From NCBI GenBank assembly GCA_012729095.1, contig JAAYDU010000007.1:1-36730 (forward strand): a DNA stretch of 36,730 nucleotides, in the 5' to 3' direction. Each line of letters begins with the position of its first letter. Position 1 is the first letter of the stretch. Origin of the DNA: Methanobacteriota archaeon (GTDB lineage Archaea > Thermoplasmatota > Thermoplasmata > Methanomassiliicoccales > UBA472). Below are positions 28,527-36,730 of this stretch, piece by piece. The position numbers were made by a program, and so were the translations under genes. The notes under the pieces are model-generated. The model was not told the DNA's origin. It saw only the letters and a list, made by a program, of their open reading frames with translations, and did not search any database.

Positions 28527-29186
28527 ATGGTGAACGATCTCAGCCTGGACACGATAAACGCCCTGGCCGCACTGATACTGCTGGCGGATTTCATGCTTGT
28601 GGCCAGTAGCCGCATGAGGTCCCTGACCCGCATATTCGCCCTGCAATCCCTGGCCATGGGGGGCCTGGCCGCCGTGGTGGCCTTCGAGACCGGGGTCGGG
28701 CACATATACGTGGTAGCGGTGCTCAGCATAGCGCTAAAGGCCGTGGTCATTCCCCGCTTCATAGACTACACCGCCGACAAGATACAGGTGAACCGGGAGG
28801 TGGAGCCCCTGGTCAAGATACCGGGGTCGCTGCTCATTTGCGCGGCCATCACCATGCTGGCGTACTTCGTCACCGAACCCATAATGGAACTGGGCACGGC
28901 CATAACCAGCAACTGCCTGGCGATATCGTTCGCCACCGTGCTGATAGGGATGTTCATGATGGTCTCCCGGAGAAAGGCCATCACCGAGGTCGTCGGTCTG
29001 CTGGTGGTGGAGAACGGGGTCTTCCTGGCCGCCGTGTCCACCACCTACAGCATGCCGATGGTCGTGGAGCTGGGCGTGTTCTTCGACATATTCGTGGGCG
29101 TCATCATAATGGGCGTGTTCGCCTTCCGCATCAACCGCACCTTCGAGACCGTGGACTCCACAGTGCTCAGGAGGCTGAAGGATTGA
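28527..29186 (+). CDS. HyfE-like membrane subunit (Ehr complex)
   Basis: 219 aa, position in operon; 'VVENGVFLAAVSTTYSMPMVVELGVFFDIFVGVIIMGVFAFRINRTF'. Confidence 0.88.
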   Translation: MVNDLSLDTINALAALILLADFMLVASSRMRSLTRIFALQSLAMGGLAAVVAFETGVGHIYVVAVLSIALKAVVIPRFIDYTADKIQVNREVEPLVKIPGSLLICAAITMLAYFVTEPIMELGTAITSNCLAISFATVLIGMFMMVSRRKAITEVVGLLVVENGVFLAAVSTTYSMPMVVELGVFFDIFVGVIIMGVFAFRINRTFETVDSTVLRRLKD

Positions 29187-30646
29187 TCGAGATCGCGCTG
29201 ATATCGCCAGCGGTCCTGGCCATAATCTGCCTTCTGCTAGGCCGCCACACCAGGGCCATAGAGGCCATCAGCGTGGCGGGGGCCGGGTCCCTGCTCGTGT
29301 CCGGGTCCTACCTGGCCTTCAGGACGTTCGATGAGGGGGCCATTGACGAGGGCATCTGGTTCATGGACCAGTTCAGCGGCCTTATGATGTTCATCATCGT
29401 TCTGATAGGGTTCCTGGCCGTGGTGTACTCCGTGCCCTATATGAGGCAGGAGATGGCCACCGGAGAGGTCGGCAAGAGGAAGGTCTCCTACTACTACGGT
29501 TTCCTGTTCCTTTTCATGCTCACCATGGTGATGGTGGTGGTCTCGGACAACCTGGGCATGGTCTGGATAGCGGTGGAGGCCACCACTCTGGTCTCCGCCT
29601 TCCTGGTGGGCTTCCACAACAAGGCGACCTCCCTGGAGGCCACCTGGAAATACCTGATAATCTGCTCCATAGGTATATCGCTGGCGTTGCTCGGAACGAT
29701 ATTCGTGTACGCCTCCTCGCTGCCGGTATTGGGGGAGGGCAGCGATCTTCACTGGACCTCCCTGATGGCCGTGGCCGGACAGCTGGACCCCGCCTTCCTG
29801 AAGATCGGTTTCGTGCTGGTCCTCATCGGTTACGGGACCAAGGCCGGTCTGGCGCCCATGCATACCTGGCTGCCGGACGCGCATTCCCAGTCCCCCAGCC
29901 CGGTGAGCGCCCTTCTGTCGGGCGTGCTGCTGAACTGCGCCATGTACGCCGTGCTTCGCTACCACATACTGCTCACCCACTCCCCTCTGGGAGGGGGGTT
30001 CAGCAGCGGCATGCTCCTTCTGTTCGGAATGCTGTCCCTGGGGGTCGCTGCCGCCTTCATCATCACCCAGAAGGACTACAAGCGACTGCTGGCGTACTCC
30101 AGCATCGAGCACATAGGCATAATCGCGATCGGTTTTGGTTTCGGAGGGTTCTGGGGTGTGTTCGGTGGATTGCTGCACATGCTCAACCACTCGCTTACCA
30201 AGGCCCTGCTGTTCTTTGGCGCAGGCAACGTGCTGCAGAAATATGGCACCAAGAACATCAGCGAGGTGCGGGGGGTGGGCCGAACGATGCCCTTCACCGC
30301 CGCTTTGCTGTTGCTGGGGGCCCTGGCCATTACCGGGTCCCCCCCTTTCAGCATATTCATCAGCGAGATCATGGTCCTTGCCGCGGGCATTGGCCAGGGG
30401 AGCTTCCTTCCCGTCATCATCTACTCAGGTATACTGGTGGTGGTGTTCGCCGCTTTCATGGGGCACGTCGTGAGGATGATATTCGGGGAACCTCCCCCGG
30501 GAATTGAAAAGGGAGAGATATCCAGGTCCGGGCTGCTGCCGATGGTGGCCCTGGCCGCCGCCATAATGATCATGGGGCTGTACATCCCTGGCCTGCTCGG
30601 GGACGCATTGAAGGAGCTGATCGGTCTGTTCGGAGGTATGGAATGA
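29183..30646 (+). CDS. HyfF/NuoN-like antiporter-type membrane subunit (Ehr complex); TTG start
   Basis: TTG overlaps the hyfE-like TGA; 'GYGTKAGLAPMHTWLPDAHSQSPSPVSALLSGVLLNCAMYAVLR'. ORF-track start 28838 belongs to an out-of-frame extension over the previous gene. Confidence 0.92.
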   Translation: MIEIALISPAVLAIICLLLGRHTRAIEAISVAGAGSLLVSGSYLAFRTFDEGAIDEGIWFMDQFSGLMMFIIVLIGFLAVVYSVPYMRQEMATGEVGKRKVSYYYGFLFLFMLTMVMVVVSDNLGMVWIAVEATTLVSAFLVGFHNKATSLEATWKYLIICSIGISLALLGTIFVYASSLPVLGEGSDLHWTSLMAVAGQLDPAFLKIGFVLVLIGYGTKAGLAPMHTWLPDAHSQSPSPVSALLSGVLLNCAMYAVLRYHILLTHSPLGGGFSSGMLLLFGMLSLGVAAAFIITQKDYKRLLAYSSIEHIGIIAIGFGFGGFWGVFGGLLHMLNHSLTKALLFFGAGNVLQKYGTKNISEVRGVGRTMPFTAALLLLGALAITGSPPFSIFISEIMVLAAGIGQGSFLPVIIYSGILVVVFAAFMGHVVRMIFGEPPPGIEKGEISRSGLLPMVALAAAIMIMGLYIPGLLGDALKELIGLFGGME

Positions 30647-32211
30647 GCGAGGACGGGCTGGAAGGTATCGTGAAGGAACTGCGGCGCGAGATCGGTGAGG
30701 ACCTGCGCCACTCCGGTCCATGGGACAGGGGGATGCAATGCGAGGTGGAGCGATCGCACCTTGCGGGGGCGGTCGGGACGCTGATCGCTAAGCACGGGGC
30801 GTCAATGGTCTCAATGCACGCCACCGACGACCGGCAATCCCGGGGGTCGTTCGCCCTTCACTATCTCCTGTCTTTCCCGTCCAAGCGCGAGCTGCTCATG
30901 CTTTCCGGCGAGACGGACGGCAGCTTCACCTCCCTTACCCCCCAGATCTACCACGCTAACTGGTACGAGCGGGAGGTGATGGACATGTTCGGCCTGGTGG
31001 CTACCGGTCATCCCGACCCCCGACCCCTGGTCCTCCACGATGGCTGGTACAAGGGCTCTCATCCTCTTCGTAAGCATATCGGCTGCGACGACGGGCTGGC
31101 GCCAGAGCGCCGTCGATACGAATTCAACGTCTTGAAAGGGGACGGGGTCTTCGAGGTCCCTGTCGGCCCGGTGCACGCGGGGGTCATCGAGCCCGGGCAC
31201 TTCCGCTTCTCCGCCGCCGGAGAGTCCATACTGAACCTGGAGGTACGCCTGGGATATGTGCACAGGGGCGTGGAGAAATGCCTGGAGGGGGCGCCCCCCG
31301 GCAGAGCTCTGCGCATGACGGAGAGGATATCTGGCGATAACGGGGTGGCGCACTCCCTGGCCTTCTGCCAGGCGTATGAGGCAGGCCATGACGTCCCTCC
31401 GCGCGCCCAGTACGCCCGTTGCATACTGGCCGAGCTGGAGAGAGTGTACAACCATCTGGGCGACATCGCCGGGCTGGCGTTGGACACCGCCTTCGCCGTT
31501 CCCGCCGCTGACATTTACGCCCTCCGGGAGGTCATGCTCGGCCTCAACGCCCGTATCACCGGTCACCGGATGCTATGGGGGGCGGTCACCCTGGGCGGGA
31601 CCCGGGACCTTCTGAGCGAGGCGGATGTGGACGACGTGCAGGGCACTCTCATGAAGGTTGGCAACGAGCTGCGCACCTCCGTCGAAAGGATGAGGTCCAG
31701 CCCCTCGTTCATGGACCGGGTGGATACCACTGGTATAGTGGAGGAAAAGGTCGCAAGGGACCTGAGGGTGGTAGGGCCGATCGGACGGGCCAGCGGCCAG
31801 GACCTCGATGTCCGGCGGGACCATCCCTACGAGGCCTATTCGAAGCTGAACTTCAGGGTGCCTCTGTTCAGGGAAGGCGATGTCAGCGCCCGCATGAACG
31901 TCCGGGTCCAGGAGGTCGACGAGTCCATTAGCCTGGTAATGGAGGCCCTGGACCGCATGCCGTCAGGCGGAGGTTCCAGCCGTCCAGGGCCGCCCCGGGA
32001 CGGGGTGCACGTCGGACTGGTCGAAGCTCCCAGCGGGGAGCTCGTCCACATCATACACACGGAGGGCGGGAAGGTCGTCCGTCACAAGGTCCGCGATCCC
32101 TCCTTCTGCAACTGGCCGGCGATACAGGAGGCGGTCCTCGGGGACATAGTGCCGGACTTTCCCCTGATAAACAAGAGCTTCAGCCTGTCCTACGCGGGCA
32201 ACGATCTGTAG
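30643..32211 (+). CDS. HyfG-like NuoC-NuoD fusion large subunit lacking Ni-Fe ligands (Ehr catalytic-subunit homolog)
   Basis: 'YHANWYEREVMDMFGL' (NuoC), 'LGYVHRGVEKCLEG' (NuoD); L1 reads ERISGDNGVAHS and L2 reads RDPSFCNW. Confidence 0.92.
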   Translation: MSEDGLEGIVKELRREIGEDLRHSGPWDRGMQCEVERSHLAGAVGTLIAKHGASMVSMHATDDRQSRGSFALHYLLSFPSKRELLMLSGETDGSFTSLTPQIYHANWYEREVMDMFGLVATGHPDPRPLVLHDGWYKGSHPLRKHIGCDDGLAPERRRYEFNVLKGDGVFEVPVGPVHAGVIEPGHFRFSAAGESILNLEVRLGYVHRGVEKCLEGAPPGRALRMTERISGDNGVAHSLAFCQAYEAGHDVPPRAQYARCILAELERVYNHLGDIAGLALDTAFAVPAADIYALREVMLGLNARITGHRMLWGAVTLGGTRDLLSEADVDDVQGTLMKVGNELRTSVERMRSSPSFMDRVDTTGIVEEKVARDLRVVGPIGRASGQDLDVRRDHPYEAYSKLNFRVPLFREGDVSARMNVRVQEVDESISLVMEALDRMPSGGGSSRPGPPRDGVHVGLVEAPSGELVHIIHTEGGKVVRHKVRDPSFCNWPAIQEAVLGDIVPDFPLINKSFSLSYAGNDL

Positions 32212-32222
32212 GTGGACCTCGA

Positions 32223-32957
32223 ATGATGCAAAGCATGCTGTTCAAGAAAAGGAGGACATTGTCCCTGCGGGAACTGCTGGACCAGCGTGTCGGCTGTCCC
32301 CTGGCCGACCCGCTGATATGCGACATGTGCGGCAAATGCTCCGAAGCTTGCCCGACCCAGGCGATCAGCGTGAGCGACAGGTGGTCGGTGGACCTGGGAA
32401 AATGCTTGTGGTGCGGGGACTGTTTGGAGACATGCGAGAAGGGAGCATTGTCCATGGCCGGCGGCTGCGAGGCCGCGGGCCGCAGGCAGGACCTCATTCT
32501 CTCTGCCGAGACCGAACGGTCGGCCTTGCGACTTAAGGATGAGACCAGAAAGGTGCTGGGCCGCTCCCTGGCCATAAGGGAGGTTGACGCTGGCTCGTGC
32601 AACGGCTGCGAGGTGGAGGTGAACTCCCTCTCGAACCCGATGTACGACCTGGAACGTTTCGGCATCAGGATGGTGGCATCCCCTAGGCACGCCGACATGC
32701 TGCTTGTGACCGGCCCGGTCACCCGGAACATGCTCCCGGCGCTGATGAAGACCTATGCGGCCACGCCCGAGCCCAAGCTGATCGCGGCCCTGGGCACATG
32801 CGCCATCTCCGGATGCCCCTTCGGGAACAGCTACGCCTCGGGCAAGGGGGTGTCGGACGTCCTGCCGGTGGACATATTCATACCCGGTTGCCCTCCGCAC
32901 CCCCGCACCATAATCATGGCGCTGCTCGAAGCGTTGGGGCGGCTGCAGGTCACTTGA
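32223..32957 (+). CDS. 2x[4Fe-4S] ferredoxin domain fused to NuoB/HyfI-like small subunit
   Basis: CDMCGKCSEACP and CLWCGDCLETCEKG, then SCNGCEVEVNS ... GTCAISGCPF ... PGCPPHPRTI. Confidence 0.92.
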   Translation: MMQSMLFKKRRTLSLRELLDQRVGCPLADPLICDMCGKCSEACPTQAISVSDRWSVDLGKCLWCGDCLETCEKGALSMAGGCEAAGRRQDLILSAETERSALRLKDETRKVLGRSLAIREVDAGSCNGCEVEVNSLSNPMYDLERFGIRMVASPRHADMLLVTGPVTRNMLPALMKTYAATPEPKLIAALGTCAISGCPFGNSYASGKGVSDVLPVDIFIPGCPPHPRTIIMALLEALGRLQVT

Positions 32958-33339
32958 CCACTATTACCGTGCAGGGAGAGTTGCGCACCACGTGCTCGGA
33001 CACGCTGCCAATGAGAACCCGGTCCAGGACCGTCTTGCCCGACGTCCCGACGATTATGGCCGAGGCGCCGACCCTTTCGGCCACGGCGATCGCGGACTCG
33101 GCGGGCGCCCCGGTCTCCAGCAGGGTGGTGGTCTCCAATCCCTGCTGTGTGGCCCTTTCCTTGATCTCCTCGAGATGCTTCTTGGCCTCCCCCACGGTAC
33201 CCTCCCGGTTCTCCTCGTGCCGGGGGCCTATGACGAAGACGACGTACAGCTCCTCGCGGTGCAGACGAGCATACTCCAACGCATAATCGACCGCCTTGGC
33301 CGTGTGCGCCCTGCCATCGGTTGCCAGAACAACGCTCAT
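32950..33339 (-). CDS. Universal stress protein (UspA family)
   Basis: 'MSVVLATDGRAHTAKAVDYALEYA', 'GASAIIVGTSGKTVLDRVLIGSVSEHVVRNSPCTVIVVK'. Confidence 0.93.
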   Translation of the reverse strand: MSVVLATDGRAHTAKAVDYALEYARLHREELYVVFVIGPRHEENREGTVGEAKKHLEEIKERATQQGLETTTLLETGAPAESAIAVAERVGASAIIVGTSGKTVLDRVLIGSVSEHVVRNSPCTVIVVK

Positions 33340-33398
33340 TTTTTCCCTTCTTGACTTGAAAGCGTTTCGCCAGGATATAAGGTTGTCAATGCCACAGT

Positions 33399-33832
33399 TC
33401 ACCCATCCGGTCCTGGCCTCTTGGAACAGTAGACGATGTCCTCATGTTCCAGGTGACCAAGCTCGGCGAAGAGCCTCCGGGACCTCCGGTTGCCTTCGTG
33501 TACCTGCACTGCCGTGATGTTGACCCCTAGGGATGCAAGCTCCTCCTCGGCCCTCTGGACAAGCTGCCTGGCTATGCCCCTGCCCTGCTCCTCTGGCAGA
33601 ACGGCCGAACGGTTCAACCAACCCTTGCGAAGGTCATGGGTGGCCAGCACCGCGCCGACGATCCCGCCCCGGTCCTCGGCCACCAGGTAAATTGAGGGGT
33701 CCCTTCCCACCTGTTCGAGCGCTCGCTCCCAGAGTCCCTTCCCCCCGGCTGGTGGGCAAGCCCCGACCTCCTCCACAGTTCGGCGACCTTGTCGTGGTCG
33801 CCAGGGCGCATGCGGCGGACCTCCGCGCTCAT
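33399..33832 (-). CDS. GNAT-family N-acetyltransferase split by an apparent frameshift at 33741-33746
   Basis: N-terminus [31 protein letters not shown] lies in one frame; the rest [75 protein letters not shown] lies in the -1 frame; the switch is at a G6 run. Confidence 0.75.
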
Positions 33833-34605
33833 ACGTCAAGCTCCAGGCCGATGGGGCAATGGTCCGAGCCCATCACATCTGGCAAGATGAAAGCGTTGCG
33901 GCACTTCGATCGCAGCCCCTCGTCCACGAAGAAGTAGTCTATGCGCCACCCGACGTTCCTCTCCCTGGCCCTGGTCTTCATGTCCCACCAGGTATATCGC
34001 TCCGGGGACCTGTCGAACATTCTGAACGTGTCTACGAACCCGGCCGCGAGGAGATCGTCTATCCATTTCCTTTCCTGGGGCAGGAACCCCGAGGTCCTCC
34101 CGTTCTCCTTTGGCCGGGCCAGGTCTATCTCCGTGTGCGCGGTGTTCACGTCCCCGCAGACCACCACGTGCCTTCCTCCCTCTACGATGCTCTTGACAAT
34201 CTCCAGGAACTCCTTGTAGAAATCCATCTTGTAACGCAGCCGTTCAGGGGAGGCCTTGCCGTTCGGGAAGTAGACGTTGAACAGAACCAGGTCGTCGAAG
34301 TGGGTGACCAGGGTCCGTCCCTCCATGTCGAAGCGCCCCTGCCCCAGTCCAGGGACCACCTTGCTCGGTTCGACCTTGGTGTACGTGCACACCCCGCTGT
34401 ACCCCTTCCTCACCTCAGAGGATGCGAAATACGAGTGGTAGCCAGGAACGTTCCGCAACCCTTCCGGAAGCTGTTCAGGGGTGGCCTTGGTCTCCTGCAG
34501 GCAGATGATGTCCGCCCCGTCCTCTTTCAGCAGGTCCCCAAGTCCCTTCTTGTAGGCCGCCCTTATCCCGTTCACGTTCCAGCACAGCAGGCGCGTTCCG
34601 ATCAC
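33829..34605 (-). CDS. xth: Exodeoxyribonuclease III / AP endonuclease
   Basis: '[16 protein letters not shown]', '[10 protein letters not shown]', '[20 protein letters not shown]', 'WRIDYFFV', '[11 protein letters not shown]'. Confidence 0.95.
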   Translation of the reverse strand: MIGTRLLCWNVNGIRAAYKKGLGDLLKEDGADIICLQETKATPEQLPEGLRNVPGYHSYFASSEVRKGYSGVCTYTKVEPSKVVPGLGQGRFDMEGRTLVTHFDDLVLFNVYFPNGKASPERLRYKMDFYKEFLEIVKSIVEGGRHVVVCGDVNTAHTEIDLARPKENGRTSGFLPQERKWIDDLLAAGFVDTFRMFDRSPERYTWWDMKTRARERNVGWRIDYFFVDEGLRSKCRNAFILPDVMGSDHCPIGLELDV

Positions 34606-34724
34606 CGTCCAGCAGATTGGAGCTTCTCGATTATAAAGTGTGCTGAGCGAACATTCATGCCCTGTCCCGAGCAGTGTTCACCGTTGATGCGCGTGACATT
34701 GCCAAAGCGTATGCTGGTCGGGAT

Positions 34725-34964
34725 GGGCGGCTCGTAGAGCTCCCTGCGCGCAGCGAGGTTCGCTGGAACAGTGGCCATCGCGCTCGGTTCGGAGAGCAGC
34801 GGATGAAGGGCTGATGGAGGGGACGGGGCTCAAGCACCGCTCGGAGGTGAAGGTCGGCCCTTTCAAGGAGGCCCTTATCGGCAGCACCTCCCACCACCTG
34901 GTCCAGGGGGCCAGGCGCCGTTTCTCATCGTCTTGCGAGGGAAGGTCCGGACGAACCGCCCCCC
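34725..34964 (-). ncRNA. Candidate structured RNA (unassigned, speculative)
   Basis: Minus-strand ends pair GGGCGGUUCG/CGAGCCGCCC (10 bp incl. one G-U), enclosing hairpins GGAGGUG/CACCUCC, CCUGG/CCAGG and CAGCG/CGCUG; no convincing ORF. Confidence 0.25.
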
Positions 34965-35080
34965 TTTTTTTGTCAAAGGACATATTTACATAAGACGTTG
35001 GAGGGGCAGGTGGGGCGGTCAGCGGCACCGGTCACTTCTGCCCGTTCAGTTGAAAACCGGTGCCCATCGTTCTTGAGGCC

Positions 35081-36334
35081 ATGAACGGAGAAGGCAGGAG
35101 CAGGAACTGGAAAAGGGACTTCTTCACCATATGGGGAGGGCAGTCCATCTCCCTTGTGGGAAGCGGGCTGGTGCAGTTCGCCCTGGTCTGGTGGCTGACG
35201 GTGGAGACCGGCTCGGCCACCGTTCTGGCCCTGGGAACCCTGATGGGGGTGCTTCCGCAGATACTCATCACCCCCTGGGCCGGGGCGTACGTGGACCGAT
35301 GGAACCGCCGGCGGACGATGATCGCCGCGGATTCTGCGATATCCTTCCTGGCACTGCTGCTCATGCTGGCCTTCCTGGCAGGGACGGCGGAGGTGTGGAT
35401 GGTTCTCCTGGCCATGTTCGGGCGCGCCGCCGTCTCCGGGTTCCACTGGCCGGCCATGCAGGCCGCCACCTCCATGATGGTGCCGGAGCGGCACCTGGGA
35501 AGGGTAGGAGGTCTCAACCAGGCCATGTTCGGCCTATCCAGCATCATAGCCGCCCCGGCCGGCGCGGTGCTGATAGCACTGTTCCCGATGTGGGCGGTGC
35601 TGTCGGTGGACCTGGTAACCGCGGTCCTTGCCATCGTTCCGCTGCTGTTCATCCCGGTGCCCCAGCCGAAAAAGGAGGCGGCGGGAAGGCCATCGCTCAT
35701 GAAGGAGATGAAGGAGGGCCTGGCATTCCTCAGGGAATGGCACGGCGCAATTCCCATCATAGTGCTGTTCATGATCGCCAACCTCCTGCTCAGCCCGGCC
35801 TTCTCCCTGCTGCCGTTGCTGGTGATGGACCATTTCCAGGGAGGGGCCGCGGAGTACGCGGCCATGGAGGCCCTGGCCGGCATCGGCATGCTCATCGGCG
35901 GGATACTGCTGGGGGCGTGGGGAGGCGGCAGACGCAAGATAGTGACCATGCTGGTCTCCACGTTCGCGCTCAGCCTGGCCATCACAGCCATGGGGATGGT
36001 CCCGGCCGAGCGGTTACTTCTGGCCTACGGCCTTGCGGCAACGGTCGGGCTCTCCCTTTCCCTTGTGAACGGTTCCATGATGGCCATGATGCAAGCGTCC
36101 GTGCCCTTCGCAAAGCAGGGAAGGGTGTTCGCCCTGATCAGCGCCGGGGTGGCCGCCATGATGCCGGCAGGGCTGCTGATGGCCGGGCCCCTGGCCGACG
36201 CGTTCAGCGTTAGGACCTGGTACCTGGTGGCCGGCGTTCCCATGATAGCGCTCTCCCTGGCGTACATGTCGTCCAGGTCGGTGCTTAACATCGAGGACCA
36301 GGTAATGAAAGGGTCGGCCAAGGACCGCCAGTAG
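35081..36334 (+). CDS. MFS transporter (multidrug/siderophore exporter-like)
   Basis: About 12 TM segments; 'FFTIWGGQSISLVGSGLVQFALVWWLTVETGSATVLALG', 'AGAYVDRWNRRRTMIAADS' MFS loop. Confidence 0.92.
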   Translation: MNGEGRSRNWKRDFFTIWGGQSISLVGSGLVQFALVWWLTVETGSATVLALGTLMGVLPQILITPWAGAYVDRWNRRRTMIAADSAISFLALLLMLAFLAGTAEVWMVLLAMFGRAAVSGFHWPAMQAATSMMVPERHLGRVGGLNQAMFGLSSIIAAPAGAVLIALFPMWAVLSVDLVTAVLAIVPLLFIPVPQPKKEAAGRPSLMKEMKEGLAFLREWHGAIPIIVLFMIANLLLSPAFSLLPLLVMDHFQGGAAEYAAMEALAGIGMLIGGILLGAWGGGRRKIVTMLVSTFALSLAITAMGMVPAERLLLAYGLAATVGLSLSLVNGSMMAMMQASVPFAKQGRVFALISAGVAAMMPAGLLMAGPLADAFSVRTWYLVAGVPMIALSLAYMSSRSVLNIEDQVMKGSAKDRQ

Positions 36335-36401
36335 AGGGACGAGAGGGCACCGTCGGACCGATGCGCCTTGCTCTGCCATCTGATAATCGTCACCCACATC
36401 A

Positions 36402-36409
36402 CTTATATC
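36402..36409 (+). promoter_or_regulatory. TATA-box candidate for the last gene
   Basis: 'cttatatc', about 35 nt upstream of ATG 36443. Confidence 0.4.
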
Positions 36410-36442
36410 GATCCGGGGCAATCCGCCCCGGTCAGGACAACC

Positions 36443-36730
36443 ATGGACCACTACGGAGCTGTCGTCATCGTACCCAACCTCTTAGCGTCCGCCTTCACCG
36501 CGTGGGTCGCCTACAAGGTCATCTCCGGTAAGGAGACGGAGCACCGCAATGCCATGGCCATCTGCTTCGCCTTCGTTTCCTTGAACTCGTTGGTGCTGCT
36601 GTCAGAGAAGATGGTCGGGGATATGGACCTGGCCTTGGCCATCGTCGCCCTCGAGTACGTCTGCGAGTCGATGATACTGATATCCCTGCTGGTGTTCGTC
36701 ACGCAGTACATCGGCCTGGGCAGGCACGTC
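36443..36730 (+). CDS. Partial membrane protein (3' truncated); possibly the N-terminal sensor of a signalling protein
   Basis: ATG 36443 opens a frame to the window end: MDHYGAVVIVPNLLASAFTAWVAYKVISGKETEHRNAMAICFAFVSLNSLVLLSEKM...; three TM-like stretches. Confidence 0.6.
   Translation, partial: MDHYGAVVIVPNLLASAFTAWVAYKVISGKETEHRNAMAICFAFVSLNSLVLLSEKMVGDMDLALAIVALEYVCESMILISLLVFVTQYIGLGRHV

Noticed and set aside
25568-32957. Active group 4 [NiFe] hydrogenase or formate hydrogenlyase
   Set aside because: The large subunit lacks the L1/L2 cysteines; no formate dehydrogenase or Hyp maturation genes in the window.
34725-34964. RNase P RNA or SRP RNA identity for the structured intergenic segment
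   Set aside because: I could not locate the expected conserved regions (RNase P CR-I/CR-V, SRP helix 8 GNAR/asymmetric loop) on either strand, so it was left unassigned.
34725-34964. Cobalamin riboswitch suggested by 'GGCCACUGU' on the minus strand
   Set aside because: Only a short B12-box-like match; the other conserved elements are absent and the downstream gene (exonuclease III) is not B12-related.
1-36730. CRISPR array, IS element, integrase next to the tRNA, or prophage genes
   Set aside because: No regularly spaced repeats, no transposase or integrase motifs, and no att-like duplication of the tRNA 3' end were seen by eye.

Overview
The gene content looks archaeal, most likely Thermoplasmatota: intron-containing tRNA-Phe, DUF531, deoxyhypusine synthase, aLhr helicase, KaiC-like proteins, TATA-box promoters and frequent GTG/TTG starts. 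From left to right the window holds: (1) the 3' part of a giant CARDB-repeat surface protein with a cytoplasmic zinc-ribbon tail; (2) a minus-strand pilus/secretion operon with one pilin-like protein, two T2SSF/TadC-type platform proteins and two FlaI/TadA-like ATPases; (3) tRNA-Phe(GAA) with a 30-nt intron, a SecB-like protein, and a coiled-coil KaiC/RecA-like protein with a degenerate Walker A; (4) housekeeping genes (deoxyhypusine synthase, DUF531, purM, rlmE, FAH-family hydrolase, Lhr-like helicase, ClC-CBS channel); (5) an HdrD-like CCG iron-sulfur protein and a rubrerythrin-like protein, divergent from a six-gene Hyf/Ech/complex I-like operon whose large subunit lacks all four Ni-Fe cysteine ligands, i.e. 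an energy-converting hydrogenase-related (Ehr) complex; (6) UspA, a frameshifted GNAT, exonuclease III, an unexplained GC-rich and possibly structured intergenic segment, an MFS exporter and a partial membrane protein. The items most worth follow-up are the cysteine-less Ehr complex next to HdrD with its ferredoxin-NuoB fusion subunit, the dual-ATPase pilus operon, the KaiC-like protein with Walker A 'GPPFIGKE', the GNAT frameshift at a G_GGG_GGA heptamer, and the candidate structured RNA at about 34.7-35.0 kb. All homology calls come from reading motifs and translations; no database search was run.
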